Translations under genes and position numbers: made by a program
The notes under the pieces: generated by a model
The model's database searches: none
What the model was told of the DNA's origin: nothing
What the model saw: only the letters and a program-made list of their open reading frames with translations
Source: Eubacterium oxidoreducens
GTDB taxonomy: Bacteria > Bacillota > Clostridia > Lachnospirales > Lachnospiraceae
Direction of reading: 5' to 3'
Length of the DNA: 64,000 bases
Assembly (NCBI RefSeq): GCF_900104415.1
Contig: NZ_FMXR01000011.1
Span: 1 to 64,000 of the forward strand
In this document: one piece after another, positions 43,488 to 53,644 of the stretch
Layout: every line of letters begins with the position of its first letter
Position numbering within the stretch: position 1 is the first letter of the stretch

Positions 43488-44560
43488 TGGAACTTATCGA
43501 TATTTTAAAAAAATCAATAGAACTTGGAGCATCCGATATTTTTGTGGTTGCAGGTCTTCCACTTACATTTAAGACACATGGTAAGCAAATCAGACTTGCG
43601 GAAGAAGGCGTGATGTTGCCACCGCAGACAGCGGCAACAATTTATGCAATTTATGAATTAGCCAAACGAAATCGAAAGCATATAGATAGAATGGATGCGG
43701 ATGATGATTTCTCATTTGCAATTAGTTCCGTTGGACGTTTTCGTGTTAATGTCTTTCATCAAAGGGGGTCTTTGGCAGCAGTAATTAGGGTAATACGATT
43801 TGGTTTGCCATCCGCAGAAGAGATGAAGATTCCACCGGAAGTTATGCAAGTGGCAGATTACAAAAAAGGAATTGTGTTGGTAACCGGACAGGCGGGAAGC
43901 GGAAAGTCTACAACGCTTGCTTGTATCCTTGATACGATTAATCATACAAGAGATGGACATATTCTTACCTTGGAAGATCCGGTGGAATATGTTCACCGAC
44001 ATGATAAATGTATTGTTTCGCAGCGAGAGATTTTTTCCGATTCACCAAGTTATATTTCGGCGCTAAGAAGTGCTTTAAGAGAAAGCCCGGATATTATTTT
44101 GCTTGGAGAAATGCGAGACTATGAAACGATGGAAGTAGCAATGACAGCGGCCGAAACGGGACAATTGCTGTTTAGTTCGCTTCATACGACAGGCGCGGCA
44201 AATACGGTTGATCGTATTATCGATGAATTTCCGGCAAATCAGCAGGCGCAGGTAAGATTGCAATTATCTATGGTTTTGCAGGCGGTAATTTCGCAGCAGT
44301 TAATTCCGGCAAAAGATGGAACTTTGATTCCGGCATTTGAAATTATGTTTGTAAATCTGGCAATTCGAAATTTGATTCGGGAAAGCAAGACGCATCAGAT
44401 TGATGCAATGATTGCTTCCGGAGCAGCGCAAGGAATGCGAACAATGGATATGTCACTATTGCAGTTGTATCAGCAGGGCGTGATAGATAAAGAAGTTGCA
44501 TTAACGCATTGCTTGAATTTTGAAACGATGCAAAAGAAAATCGAATTAATACAGTCCTAG
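43487..44560 (+). CDS. pilT: PilT-type twitching-motility ATPase
   Basis: The 357-residue ATPase matches PilT in layout and length: Walker A GQAGSGKSTT (about 132-141), Asp box with ILTLEDPVEY, Walker B DIILLGEMRD, His box SSLHTTGAANTVDRIID, and the PilT-specific AIRNLIRESKTHQI near the C-terminus. PilT drives retraction. No PilB/GspE extension ATPase and no prepilin peptidase are in the window, so this ATPase may be the only motor of the operon. Confidence 0.9.
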   Translation: MELIDILKKSIELGASDIFVVAGLPLTFKTHGKQIRLAEEGVMLPPQTAATIYAIYELAKRNRKHIDRMDADDDFSFAISSVGRFRVNVFHQRGSLAAVIRVIRFGLPSAEEMKIPPEVMQVADYKKGIVLVTGQAGSGKSTTLACILDTINHTRDGHILTLEDPVEYVHRHDKCIVSQREIFSDSPSYISALRSALRESPDIILLGEMRDYETMEVAMTAAETGQLLFSSLHTTGAANTVDRIIDEFPANQQAQVRLQLSMVLQAVISQQLIPAKDGTLIPAFEIMFVNLAIRNLIRESKTHQIDAMIASGAAQGMRTMDMSLLQLYQQGVIDKEVALTHCLNFETMQKKIELIQS

Positions 44561-44600
44561 TCTAAAACGATCAAAGGATGGTATTGATGAGGGATAACAA

Positions 44601-44612
44601 GCGAGTCTTGAC
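44601..44612. repeat. Isolated right end of the small repeat family
   Basis: GCGAGTCTTGAC, identical to the last 12 bases of the 77-base repeat at 56362-56438 and to 52008-52019. No left part is recognised in front of it. Confidence 0.6.
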
Positions 44613-44623
44613 GTTTGAACAGC

Positions 44624-44655
44624 GGCACAAGGAGATAGTCCTTGTGCCCTAATTT
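44624..44655 (+). terminator. Terminator of the pilus-like operon
   Basis: GGCACAAGGA (44624-44633) and TCCTTGTGCC (44639-44648) form a perfect 10-bp stem followed by CTAATTTTT. Confidence 0.92.
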
Positions 44656-44761
44656 TTCAAAAAAACATAATAATTTATGCAAAAATAAAAATAAAAAAAG
44701 GATATTCCTTTTTAAGACGAAATATTAATAGTGAAGAGTATTTTAGAAAGGATAATCTTAA

Positions 44762-45772
44762 GTGGCAAATATTCGAGAAAATCTAGAACAGATGGAACGA
44801 AATACGTTAAGTGAACATGCGTCTTTAAGTGCAGAATCGATTGGAAGAGCACGTGTAGAAAAAGAATGTGATATTCGAACGGTGTATCAGCGTGACAGAG
44901 ACAGAATCTTGCACAGTAAGTCATTTCGGCGTCTTAAGGATAAGACGCAGGTGTTCTTGTCGCCGGAAGGGGATCATTATAGAACCAGAATGACACATAC
45001 ACTTGAAGTGTCACAAAATGCAAGAACCATTGCGAAAGCACTGCGTTTGAATGAAGATTTGGTAGAAGCGATTGCACTAGGACATGATCTTGGACATACT
45101 CCGTTTGGACATGCGGGGGAACGAAGTTTGAATGCAATCAGTCCGATGGGATTTCACCACAATGAGCAAAGTGTAAGAATTGTTGAGGTGCTTGAAAAGG
45201 ACGGACGCGGTCTTAATCTTACGTGGGAAGTCAGAGACGGTATTTTGAATCATCAGACATCTAGAATGCCGAAAACGGCAGAAGGAAAGGTCGTACGTCT
45301 TTCGGATAAAATTGCCTATATCAATCATGATATGGATGATGCTATTCGAGCCGGTGTATTGCGAGAGGAAGATATACCGCATGAATTACGGTTAAAATTG
45401 GGCGGTACGACAAGAGAACGTTTAAACACTTTGATTCATGATATTGTAACATCATCCTTGCGTCGCGGACAGATTTGTATGTCTGAGGAAATAGAAGAAG
45501 CAATGAGAGGGCTGCGCACGTTTTTGTTTGAACATGTGTATACGAATCCTATTGCAAAAGGAGAAGAAGGAAAAGCCGTTGAGATGGTTCAAAAACTGTA
45601 CGAGCACTATATTGCACATCCGGAAGAGATGTCGCAGACTTATCTTAATCTCCTGACAAAAGGTGAAAAGACGGAAGTTGTGGTATGTGATTATATTTCA
45701 GGAATGACAGATCAGTATGCAGTACACAAGTTTGAAAGCTTATTTATTCCAAGTTCCTGGAAAAAATATTAA
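44762..45772 (+). CDS. dgt: dGTP triphosphohydrolase-like protein
   Basis: An HD-domain dNTPase that splits dNTPs to nucleosides and triphosphate. The motifs FRRLKDKTQVF, RTRMTHTLEVSQNAR, LGHDLGHTPFGHAGE and an ISDKIAYINHDMDDA-type helix are all present. The start is GTG 44762 with AAAGGA nine bases ahead; ATG 44792 is possible. 336 residues is normal for the Gram-positive type. It leads the conserved cluster with dnaG and rpoD. Confidence 0.92.
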   Translation: MANIRENLEQMERNTLSEHASLSAESIGRARVEKECDIRTVYQRDRDRILHSKSFRRLKDKTQVFLSPEGDHYRTRMTHTLEVSQNARTIAKALRLNEDLVEAIALGHDLGHTPFGHAGERSLNAISPMGFHHNEQSVRIVEVLEKDGRGLNLTWEVRDGILNHQTSRMPKTAEGKVVRLSDKIAYINHDMDDAIRAGVLREEDIPHELRLKLGGTTRERLNTLIHDIVTSSLRRGQICMSEEIEEAMRGLRTFLFEHVYTNPIAKGEEGKAVEMVQKLYEHYIAHPEEMSQTYLNLLTKGEKTEVVVCDYISGMTDQYAVHKFESLFIPSSWKKY

Positions 45773-45790
45773 AAGTAAGAAGGGAAAAAT

Positions 45791-47563
45791 ATGGCATATT
45801 ATTCGGATGAGCTGGTAGAACAGGTGCGAATGAGTAATGATATTGTGGACGTGATATCCGGATACGTTTCTTTAAAAAAGAAGGGTGCTAATCATATGGG
45901 ATTGTGCCCGTTCCATAATGAGAAGTCGCCATCTTTTTCGGTGTCGGGAAGCAAACAGCTATATCACTGCTTTGGTTGTGGAGCATCGGGAAATGTATTT
46001 TCGTTTTTGATGGAATATGAAAAGTACACTTTTCCTGAGGCTGTTGAGGCGTTGGCAGAACGTGCGGGAATTTCGCTTCCAAAGGTGGAAAGATCAAAGG
46101 AAGAGCGGGAAAAAGAAGATACCAGGACAAAGTTATATGAGATTAACAAAGAAGCAGCTAAGTATTTTTATATGCTGCTTCGCGCAGAACCGGGAAAGAA
46201 AGCACTTGAATATCTAAATGGCCGGGAATTGACGGAAGAGACTATGACAAAGTTCGGGCTTGGATATTCGGCGCAATACAGCAATGATTTGTATCAATAC
46301 TTAAGAAAGAAAGGGTATTCCGATTCGCTGCTTGCTAAGGCCGGACTGATAACGCTGGATGAAAGGCAGGGTGGATATGATAAGTTCTGGAATCGTGTGA
46401 TGTTTCCGATTATGGATCAGCGAGGCAAGGTAATTGCTTTTGGCGGCAGAGTGATGGGAGATGGTAAGCCTAAGTATCTCAACTCACCGGAGACTATGAT
46501 ATTTGACAAAAGTCGCAACCTGTATGGTCTTAATTTCGCAAGAGCCTCAAAGAGAGAAGGTATCATTTTGTGCGAAGGATATATGGATGTGATAGCACTT
46601 CATCAGGCTGGATTTGATAATGCAGTGGCATCGCTTGGAACGGCATTTACACCGGGACATGCCAATTTGGTAAAAAGATTTGCCAAGACAGCATACTTAA
46701 GCTTTGATAGCGATGAAGCAGGAATTAAAGCGGCTTTGCGCACCATTCCAATCATGACACAAACCGGTGTCCACTGTAAGATTATTCATATGGATCCATA
46801 TAAAGATCCCGATGAATTTATTAAGGCATTGGGCAAGGAAGAATATGAAAAACGCATAGAACAAGCGGAAAATTCATTCTTGTTTGAAGTGCGAATGAAA
46901 CAGCGCGAATACAATATGTCTGATCCGGCAGAAAAAAATGATTTCTATCGGCAGGCAGCTTCGATGTTGCTTCGCTTTACACAGGAAATTGAACGAGACA
47001 GTTACATTCATGCAGTGGCGACGCATTATCAGCTTACAGATAAAGCACTAAAGGAGCTGGTGAGAGAGCAGGCGGCCAAAGGTGCCGGCATTAAGATGCA
47101 AGCGCCGTTAAAAACCGGAGCGCAGTCCAAAAAGAAAACCGATGGTTTAAAAGAAGCTCAGAAATTATTATTGACATGGATGATAGAAGAAGAAAGCCTG
47201 TTTGATGTATTAAAACCATATCTTGGTCCACAGGACTTCACGGAAGAATTATATAGACAGGTAGCGCGGATGTTATATGAGCAAAAAGCACAGGGGCATG
47301 TTCATCCGGCGGATATCATGAGTCATTTTCAAAGTGAAGACGAACAACGCCAGATTGGAGAGTTGTTTCATACAGAACTAACGGCGGCTAAGACAAAGCA
47401 GGCACGTCAACAGGCACTAAAAGAACTGTTGATTACGATAAAAAAAGGAAATATAGAAAAGATGTCTAGTGGAGCACAGTCGGCAGATATGAATCATCTG
47501 ATGGAGATGATAAAAAAAGAAAAAGAATTGGAAGAACTGAAAAAAATTACAATTAGTCTGTAA
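45791..47563 (+). CDS. dnaG: DNA primase
   Basis: Primase makes the RNA primers for replication. The N-terminal zinc ribbon has C39, H42, C60 and C63; the core has the TOPRIM motifs ([14 protein letters not shown], then SFDSDEAG). The C-terminal part is a helicase-binding domain of the DnaB type. 590 residues, normal. It lies between dgt and rpoD as in many Firmicutes (the macromolecular synthesis operon without rpsU). Confidence 0.97.
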   Translation: MAYYSDELVEQVRMSNDIVDVISGYVSLKKKGANHMGLCPFHNEKSPSFSVSGSKQLYHCFGCGASGNVFSFLMEYEKYTFPEAVEALAERAGISLPKVERSKEEREKEDTRTKLYEINKEAAKYFYMLLRAEPGKKALEYLNGRELTEETMTKFGLGYSAQYSNDLYQYLRKKGYSDSLLAKAGLITLDERQGGYDKFWNRVMFPIMDQRGKVIAFGGRVMGDGKPKYLNSPETMIFDKSRNLYGLNFARASKREGIILCEGYMDVIALHQAGFDNAVASLGTAFTPGHANLVKRFAKTAYLSFDSDEAGIKAALRTIPIMTQTGVHCKIIHMDPYKDPDEFIKALGKEEYEKRIEQAENSFLFEVRMKQREYNMSDPAEKNDFYRQAASMLLRFTQEIERDSYIHAVATHYQLTDKALKELVREQAAKGAGIKMQAPLKTGAQSKKKTDGLKEAQKLLLTWMIEEESLFDVLKPYLGPQDFTEELYRQVARMLYEQKAQGHVHPADIMSHFQSEDEQRQIGELFHTELTAAKTKQARQQALKELLITIKKGNIEKMSSGAQSADMNHLMEMIKKEKELEELKKITISL

Positions 47564-47589
47564 ATATAATAAAGAGAGGTACGAACAAC

Positions 47590-48801
47590 ATGGATGAAAA
47601 ATTATTAGAGGAAAAGATTCGAGAACTGATTGATTTAGCTAAGAAGAAAAAGAATATTATTGAATATTCGGAAGTCGTGGAAAAAGTAAAAGAATCCGAT
47701 CCGGAGCAGCTTGAACATGTGCAGCAGGAGCTAGAGAAAGCAGGAATCGATATTTTACGAATTTCCGATGATAATGAAGACGATATTGATGATGATATCA
47801 TTATGGCAAATGAAGATGAGGAAGTTGAGGTAGAAAAAATTGACCTTTCGGTACCGGATAGTGTCAGCATTGAAGATCCGGTACGTATGTATCTAAAAGA
47901 GATTGGAAAGGTGCCGCTTTTGACGGCAGACGAAGAAATCGATCTTGCTCAGAAGATGGAAGCCGGATTGCTCGCGCAAGAAGAAATTGATCAGATTTTT
48001 GATGATGAAGATATCGATCCGGATGCGGAAGACATGAAAGAGAAGATGAAAGGGCTTCGTGAGACTGTTGCAATTGGAACCGATGCAAAACAAAAACTGG
48101 CAGAAGCCAATCTACGTCTTGTAGTTTCTATTGCAAAACGTTATGTGGGTCGAGGAATGCTCTTTTTGGATTTGATTCAGGAAGGTAATCTTGGACTTAT
48201 AAAAGCCGTTGAAAAGTTTGATTACAGAAAAGGATATAAGTTTTCGACTTATGCAACCTGGTGGATTCGTCAGGCAATTACCAGAGCGATTGCAGATCAG
48301 GCAAGAACAATTCGTATTCCGGTACATATGGTAGAGACGATTAATAAATTAATTCGAGTATCCAGACAGTTATTGCAGGAACTTGGTCGCGAACCATCAC
48401 CGGAAGAAATTGCAGAGGAGATGAAGATGCCGGTAGAACGTGTGCGTGAGATTTTGAAGATTTCACAAGAACCGGTTTCTTTGGAAACACCGATTGGAGA
48501 AGAAGAAGACTCTCATTTAGGAGACTTTATTCAAGATGAAAACGTACCGGTTCCGGCGGAAGCAGCAGCATTTACTTTGCTAAAGGAGCAGCTTGAAGAG
48601 GTACTTGATACGTTAACAGAAAGAGAAAAGAAAGTGCTGACGCTTCGTTTTGGTCTTGAGGATGGACGTGCACGAACTTTAGAGGAAGTTGGAAAAGAGT
48701 TTAATGTAACGCGTGAACGTATTAGACAGATTGAAGCAAAAGCACTCAGAAAACTGCGTCATCCGTCAAGAAGCAGAAAGTTAAAGGATTATCTAGAATA
48801 A
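47590..48801 (+). CDS. rpoD: Primary sigma factor RpoD/SigA
   Basis: The housekeeping sigma factor, 403 residues. An acidic N-terminal region 1.1 is followed by region 1.2 ([16 protein letters not shown]), region 2 with the -10 recognition helix ([18 protein letters not shown] then [14 protein letters not shown]), region 3 ([14 protein letters not shown]) and region 4.2 with the -35 helix ([20 protein letters not shown]). Consensus promoters listed elsewhere in this window fit its specificity. Confidence 0.98.
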   Translation: MDEKLLEEKIRELIDLAKKKKNIIEYSEVVEKVKESDPEQLEHVQQELEKAGIDILRISDDNEDDIDDDIIMANEDEEVEVEKIDLSVPDSVSIEDPVRMYLKEIGKVPLLTADEEIDLAQKMEAGLLAQEEIDQIFDDEDIDPDAEDMKEKMKGLRETVAIGTDAKQKLAEANLRLVVSIAKRYVGRGMLFLDLIQEGNLGLIKAVEKFDYRKGYKFSTYATWWIRQAITRAIADQARTIRIPVHMVETINKLIRVSRQLLQELGREPSPEEIAEEMKMPVERVREILKISQEPVSLETPIGEEEDSHLGDFIQDENVPVPAEAAAFTLLKEQLEEVLDTLTEREKKVLTLRFGLEDGRARTLEEVGKEFNVTRERIRQIEAKALRKLRHPSRSRKLKDYLE

Positions 48802-48802
48802 T

Positions 48803-49495
48803 ATGAAACTATCACAACGTCTTATGGCCGTAGCGCAACTTGTTGAAGTATATGGTACGCTTGCAGATGTCGGTTGTGACCATGGCTATTTACCGATTGC
48901 GTTATATGAACAGGGAAAAATTAAAAGAGCGATTGCACTTGATGTAAACGAAGGCCCTCTTTTGAGGGCGCGTGAGCATATTGAAGAGGCTGCGCTTTTG
49001 GATGTGGTGGAAACTAGATTGTCGGATGGACTTATGGCACTTAGCGCCAAAGAAGTGGATTCTGTCGTGATTGCAGGCATGGGTGGAAATCTAATGAAGA
49101 CCATACTATCGCAGAGTTTGGATGTGGCAAAAAGTTGCCGGGAAATCATATTACAACCGCAGTCAGAGATTGAACTTTTGAGAGCCTATCTGTCGGAACA
49201 AGGATTTGAGATTATTGCAGAAGATATGGTATGTGAGGGAGGTAAATTCTATCCAATGATGAGAGTTTGTTATACTCAAAAACATACCAGCCTTAGCGAA
49301 ATACAATTGCATTATGGACCTTGTTTAATACGAAAGCAGCATCCGGTACTAATCGAGTTTCTAAATAAGGAACAAGAAAGAATTGACAAGATTCTGAAGG
49401 AATTGAGGATAAAAGGCGATCGGTACAAGGATAGAATAACGCAGCTGACGGAGGAAAAAACACTGGTAGAAGAAGCACTAAGACAAAGCAGCTAA
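48803..49495 (+). CDS. trmK: tRNA (adenine-22-N1)-methyltransferase
   Basis: TrmK methylates A22 of tRNA in Gram-positive bacteria. The protein shows motif I ADVGCDHGYLPIAL, GVNEGPLLRA-like ALDVNEGPLLRAREH, and VVIAGMGGNLM near residue 93, with a C-terminal coiled coil (KEQERIDKILKELRI). 230 residues is normal. The usual place directly after rpoD supports the call. Confidence 0.93.
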   Translation: MKLSQRLMAVAQLVEVYGTLADVGCDHGYLPIALYEQGKIKRAIALDVNEGPLLRAREHIEEAALLDVVETRLSDGLMALSAKEVDSVVIAGMGGNLMKTILSQSLDVAKSCREIILQPQSEIELLRAYLSEQGFEIIAEDMVCEGGKFYPMMRVCYTQKHTSLSEIQLHYGPCLIRKQHPVLIEFLNKEQERIDKILKELRIKGDRYKDRITQLTEEKTLVEEALRQSS

Positions 49496-49525
49496 TCGTA
49501 TTAGAAGCCGAAAGGGGAATGGAAG

Positions 49526-51178
49526 TTGGAAAAAGTTACGGTAGGAATTAACGGAGAAGAAAAGCAATACGAATCAGGAACTACTTATAAAGAACTTACG
49601 GATGAATACCAATCACAATATAAAGACGACATTGTCCTGGTACAGGTTGATGAGCGATTAAAGGAGTTATCCCAAAAAGTTAAAGATGCAAAAGAATTAA
49701 AGTTTATAACAAGTATGGATAAAGCCGGACGAAAGGCTTATCGCAGAAGTATGACTTTGATGATGCAAAAAGCGATTTTTAACCTTAGCGGAGACGATGA
49801 AATTGGGGTTCGAGTGCAGCATAGTATTTCACAAGGGTATTTTTGTCGATTGACAAAAGGGGATATTTTGAACGAAGAATATCTTGCGAAAGTGAAAGCG
49901 GAGATGATTCGGATGTGCAAGGAAGACATTCCGATAAAAAAATGGAACGCACCGACGGAAATGGTGCTGGATTTATGCCGGGAATGGGAAATGCATGATA
50001 AAGAAAGATTGTTCCATTATCGACGAAATTCCAGAGTTAATGTCTATGAAATTGATGGCTATTACGATTATTATTATGGTTATATGGTGCCAAGCACCGG
50101 CTATTTGAAATACTTTGATCTGCGACTTTATGAGGATGGATTTGTTTTGTTGTTTCCGGATAAGGAAAGCAAAAAGGTAGCAGAATTTAAACCTTCCCAT
50201 AAGTTGTTTTGTGTATTAGATGAGGCTGCACATTGGGGAGAAATGCTCGATTGCGGAACATTAGGAGCGTTTAATGATGCCATCACCCATGGCCGAAGTC
50301 GTGATATTATGTTGGTTCATGAGGCATTGATGGAGAAAAAAATCGGTGAAATTGCAGAAGAAATCATGGAAAATAAAAACACGAAATTTGTTATGATTGC
50401 AGGTCCATCTTCTTCCGGAAAAACTACATTTTCACATCGATTATCCATACAGCTTATTGCGCATGGAATCAAACCACATCCCATTTCACTCGATGATTTT
50501 TATTTGGATCGGGATAAGTGTCCGGTGGATGAAAATGGAAAATATGACTTTGAATGTATAGAGGCATTGAATATCGAGCTGTTCAATGATGTGATGCAAA
50601 GGCTTTTGACAGGCGAAGAAGTACAAATGCCAAAATTCAATTTTATGACGGGAAAAAGTGAAAAAGCAGATAAGCTGCAATTGAAGGAGGATGAAGTTTT
50701 GGTCATTGAAGGTATTCATGGATTAAATGATCAGTTATCCTACACACTTCCGTCACAAAGTAAGTATAAGATATATATAAGTGCTTTAACACAGTTAAAT
50801 ATTGATGAACATAATTCGCTTTCCACAACGGATGGACGTTTGATTCGAAGAATTGTTAGAGACGCCCGTACCAGAGGAGTCAGTGCAAAGCAGACAATTG
50901 CGATGTGGGATTCGGTCAGAAGAGGGGAAGAAAAGCATATCTTTCCATTTCAGGATGATGCGGATGTCATGTTTAATTCAGCTCTTATCTATGAGCTGGC
51001 AGTGTTAAAACCTTATGCAGAAGCGCAGCTTTTTGCAATCGAACGGGATTGCCCGGAATATATTGAAGCAAAGAGGCTGCTTAAATTTCTAGATTATGTT
51101 CTGCCACTTCCGGCAGAAGGAATTCCGAACAATTCTATTATTCGGGAATTTATCGGAGGCAGTTGCTTTCCGGTATAA
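49526..51178 (+). CDS. TGS-domain nucleoside (uridine-like) kinase
   Basis: The 550-residue protein starts with a TGS/ThrRS-like domain (VTVGINGEEKQYESGTTYKEL), an HxxxH-containing second domain (LLFHYRRNSRVNVYEIDGYY region), and ends with a P-loop kinase (AGPSSSGKTTFSHRL at about 292-306, DDFYLDR, EGIHGLN). Such fusions are annotated as uridine kinase-like and are conserved in Clostridia; the substrate is not firmly known. The start is TTG 49526, behind AAAGGGG. Confidence 0.85.
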   Translation: MEKVTVGINGEEKQYESGTTYKELTDEYQSQYKDDIVLVQVDERLKELSQKVKDAKELKFITSMDKAGRKAYRRSMTLMMQKAIFNLSGDDEIGVRVQHSISQGYFCRLTKGDILNEEYLAKVKAEMIRMCKEDIPIKKWNAPTEMVLDLCREWEMHDKERLFHYRRNSRVNVYEIDGYYDYYYGYMVPSTGYLKYFDLRLYEDGFVLLFPDKESKKVAEFKPSHKLFCVLDEAAHWGEMLDCGTLGAFNDAITHGRSRDIMLVHEALMEKKIGEIAEEIMENKNTKFVMIAGPSSSGKTTFSHRLSIQLIAHGIKPHPISLDDFYLDRDKCPVDENGKYDFECIEALNIELFNDVMQRLLTGEEVQMPKFNFMTGKSEKADKLQLKEDEVLVIEGIHGLNDQLSYTLPSQSKYKIYISALTQLNIDEHNSLSTTDGRLIRRIVRDARTRGVSAKQTIAMWDSVRRGEEKHIFPFQDDADVMFNSALIYELAVLKPYAEAQLFAIERDCPEYIEAKRLLKFLDYVLPLPAEGIPNNSIIREFIGGSCFPV

Positions 51179-51185
51179 AATAAAA

Positions 51186-51526
51186 TAGCGAGTGGAACAG
51201 GTGATCGCGGCTGTCATATGACAGGTGAGGAAAGTCCGGGCTTCACAGGGCAGGATGCCGGATAACGTCCGGTAAAGGCGACTTTAAGGATAGTGCAACA
51301 GAAATAAACCGCTGCAGATGATGCAGTAAGGGTGGAAAGGCAGTGTAAGAGACTACCGCCTGGCTGGTAACAGACAGGGGCATATGTAAACCCCATCCGA
51401 AGCAAGACCGAAACAAAGCGATGACGTGGCCCGCCAGCTTTAGGTAGGTCGCTTGAGGCTGTTGGCGACAGCAGTCCTAGATAGATGATCACTCAACGAC
51501 ATAACCCGGCTTATCGTTTCGCTCGT
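51186..51526 (+). ncRNA. rnpB: RNase P RNA
   Basis: The catalytic RNA that trims tRNA 5' ends. Signature parts in order: GAGGAAAGTCCGGGCTTC, ACAGGGCAGGATGCCGG, AGTGCAACAGAAA, GGGTGGAAAGGCAG, CCCATCCGAAGCAAGACC, GGTAGGTCGCTTGAGGC and AGTCCTAGATAGATGA. The outer P1 helix is formed by AGCGAG (from 51187) and CTCGTT (about 51522). A T run follows the 3' arm. The fold is the ancestral type A, as is usual in Clostridia. Confidence 0.97.
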
Positions 51527-51574
51527 TTTTTCTTAGATTGGAAGAAAGATCTAGATGTTATGGAGGTGACGCGT

Positions 51575-51979
51575 ATGAATTTTAGGGATAGAATATTAAG
51601 ATTTATGTATGGAAGATATGGTGGCCGCGATGAGCTTAACAGATTGTTATGGATTATCACGGTTATTCTTTTACTTTTATCCATGATAAGCAGGATTTCG
51701 CTCTTTTATTGGGGTGCGCTTGTGGTTATGATCTATTGTTATTTTCGAATGATGTCTCGAAATATACCAAAGCGTTACGCTGAAAATCAAAAATTCCTGA
51801 AAGCTACGGCAAAGATTAGAGGAAAATTATTCTGGTCGAAAGAACATATGCGCCAGCGTAGATATTATGCATTTTATCGTTGTACACATTGCGGTCAGAA
51901 AGTGCGAGTGCCAAAAGGAAAGGGACGTATTGAAATTACGTGTCCAAAGTGTCATACCAGATTTATCAAGACCACATAA
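51575..51979 (+). CDS. Small membrane protein with zinc ribbon
   Basis: 134 residues: an N-terminal region, two close membrane helices (about 27-62) and a C-terminal ribbon with CTHCGQKVRVPKGKG and CPKCHTRF that would bind one zinc. I do not assign a function. The frame extends to 51485, inside rnpB, but ATG 51575 behind GGAGGTGAC is the true start. Confidence 0.75.
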   Translation: MNFRDRILRFMYGRYGGRDELNRLLWIITVILLLLSMISRISLFYWGALVVMIYCYFRMMSRNIPKRYAENQKFLKATAKIRGKLFWSKEHMRQRRYYAFYRCTHCGQKVRVPKGKGRIEITCPKCHTRFIKTT

Positions 51980-52007
51980 GAAGCTTCCGGTAACAGACAG
52001 ATAAGGA

Positions 52008-52019
52008 GCGAGTCTTGAC
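52008..52019. repeat. Right end of the small repeat family, next to a ribosome site
   Basis: GCGAGTCTTGAC again; it is directly followed by AGGAGG of the DUF5685-like gene, so the insertion (or its remnant) ends one base upstream of the ribosome site. Confidence 0.6.
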
Positions 52020-52031
52020 AGGAGGTAAGCG

Positions 52032-52877
52032 ATGTTTGGCTATATTACAATCGACCGAGAACAGATGACCGATACGGATAAGAGAACCTATCAGTCGTTT
52101 TATTGCGGTTTGTGTCAGGTGCTTAAGCAGACAAGTGGAATTAAAGGAAGAATGTTGATTAATTATGATATGACTTTTTTAATTGTGCTTTTAAGTGGTC
52201 TATATGAATTAGTAAATACAGAGCAAAGTTATTTGTGCCCGCTTCATCCGACAAAGAAGCGGACATTGTTTATTAATGAGGCTACTTATTATGCGGCAGA
52301 TATGAATCTGTTGTTTGCCTATCAGAACTTCGAAGATGATTGGGTTGATGAGCGCTCGTACACGAAGAAGATGTTCACAAAGATTTTTGACAAAGATTAT
52401 ACGAAGATACGTGGCAAGTATCCGCGCCAGGTAAATGCGATGGAAGAATATATGAAGCTTCTTCAAAAAGCAGAGCGGGAAAAGGAAAAAAATATTGATG
52501 TGATAGCCGGTCTGTCAGGAGAAATGCTTTCGGAAATATTTGTATGGAAGAAAGATGATGTATGGGAGAGAGCGCTTCGCCATATGGGCTTTTATATGGG
52601 GAAATTCATTTATCTTATGGATGCTTATGAAGATATTAATAAAGATCTAAAGACGGGGGCGTATAATCCGCTTATTGAAATGAAAAGTAAGCAAGAGGCG
52701 GATTTTGATACCTTGACGAGATTGATGCTTACGAGCATGATGAGTGAATGCTCAAAATCCTTTGAAACGTTGCCGATTCTTGAATATGTAGACATTTTGA
52801 GAAATGTATTATATTCAGGTGTCTGGTTAAAGTATGACATGCTTCTTAAAAAGAAAGAAAAAGGTAAGAAATTATGA
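52032..52877 (+). CDS. DUF5685-like protein
   Basis: A 281-residue soluble protein, rich in helices, starting [11 protein letters not shown] and with an early YCGLCQ motif that may bind metal. This looks like the DUF5685 family common in Clostridia; assignment from memory. No enzyme motif is evident. It overlaps the J-domain gene by 4 bases (ATGATG), suggesting a joint function with DnaJ-type activity. Confidence 0.7.
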   Translation: MFGYITIDREQMTDTDKRTYQSFYCGLCQVLKQTSGIKGRMLINYDMTFLIVLLSGLYELVNTEQSYLCPLHPTKKRTLFINEATYYAADMNLLFAYQNFEDDWVDERSYTKKMFTKIFDKDYTKIRGKYPRQVNAMEEYMKLLQKAEREKEKNIDVIAGLSGEMLSEIFVWKKDDVWERALRHMGFYMGKFIYLMDAYEDINKDLKTGAYNPLIEMKSKQEADFDTLTRLMLTSMMSECSKSFETLPILEYVDILRNVLYSGVWLKYDMLLKKKEKGKKL

Positions 52878-53521
52878 TGTTTGATCCCTATCGGGTTCTA
52901 GGCGTGTCACAAAACGCCTCGGACGACGAGATAAAAAAAGCATATCGAAAGTTAAGCCGAAAGTATCATCCGGATGCGAATGTGAATAATCCGAATAAGG
53001 TACAGGCAGAAGAAAAATTTAAAGAGGTGCAGCAGGCGTATGATCAGATTATGAAGCAGCGCCAGCAAGGCTACCAGTATGGATATGGTGGTTCGGCTAA
53101 TCGCGGTGGTACCTATGGAAACTCTTTTAGAGGCACCACAGCATCAAAAGATGAGAACGTTCGAATCAAAGCGGCATTGAATTATATTCATGCCAGACAT
53201 TTTAACGAAGCCTTGAATGTATTGGCATCCATTTCGGAATATGAAAGAACGGCGCTTTGGTATTTTTGCAGTGCCCTTGCAAATGCAGGCATTGGCAATA
53301 ATGTGACGGCACAAGAACATGCCCGCCAGGCACTTGCGATGGAGCCAAATAATGAGGAATATCGACGTCTTGTTTCTCGGCTTGAGATGGGAGGCGACTG
53401 GTATCAGCAGATGGGAAGCGGTTATGGATATCGAAGAAGTATGATTCCGGCAACCAGCGGATTGTGTCTGACCTTTGGTGCATTGTATCTGATGATGATG
53501 TGTTGCGGCAGACCGTTTTAA
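52874..53521 (+). CDS. J-domain (DnaJ-like) protein
   Basis: An N-terminal J domain (about 3-65) with the HPD motif (KYHPDANV) recruits and stimulates DnaK. A Gly/Gln/Tyr-rich linker follows, then a helical tetratricopeptide-like part (about 95-175) and a short hydrophobic end. The Cys-rich and C-terminal domains of true DnaJ are absent, so it is a specialised co-chaperone. Start at 52874 or 52877. Confidence 0.88.
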   Translation: MMFDPYRVLGVSQNASDDEIKKAYRKLSRKYHPDANVNNPNKVQAEEKFKEVQQAYDQIMKQRQQGYQYGYGGSANRGGTYGNSFRGTTASKDENVRIKAALNYIHARHFNEALNVLASISEYERTALWYFCSALANAGIGNNVTAQEHARQALAMEPNNEEYRRLVSRLEMGGDWYQQMGSGYGYRRSMIPATSGLCLTFGALYLMMMCCGRPF

Positions 53522-53524
53522 ACA

Positions 53525-53552
53525 TTGATTTTCATATGAACCATGATAAAAT
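53525..53552 (+). promoter_or_regulatory. Possible promoter upstream of the hairpin and LRR gene
   Basis: TTGATT (53525-53530) and TAAAAT (53547-53552) are 16 bases apart. A transcript from here would start near 53559 and meet the hairpin at 53577 before reaching the gene at 53645. Confidence 0.5.
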
Positions 53553-53576
53553 AAATATAAGAGGCAGATGATTATT

Positions 53577-53627
53577 AGCCGGAAAGTACGAGACAGTGTG
53601 CCTGTTCGTATCTTTCCGGCTTTTTTT
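53577..53627 (+). terminator. Terminator-like hairpin, possible attenuator
   Basis: AGCCGGAAAG-TACGA pairs with TCGTA-CTTTCCGGCT around a 14-base loop, followed by T7. It either ends the DUF5685-DnaJ operon or acts as an attenuator in the leader of the LRR gene, whose ribosome site follows right after the T run. Confidence 0.85.
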
Positions 53628-53644
53628 CTTTCGGTGGAGGTATG

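Noticed and set aside
51214-51492. Open frame of 92 codons on the minus strand
   Set aside because: It lies completely inside RNase P RNA, which explains the sequence.
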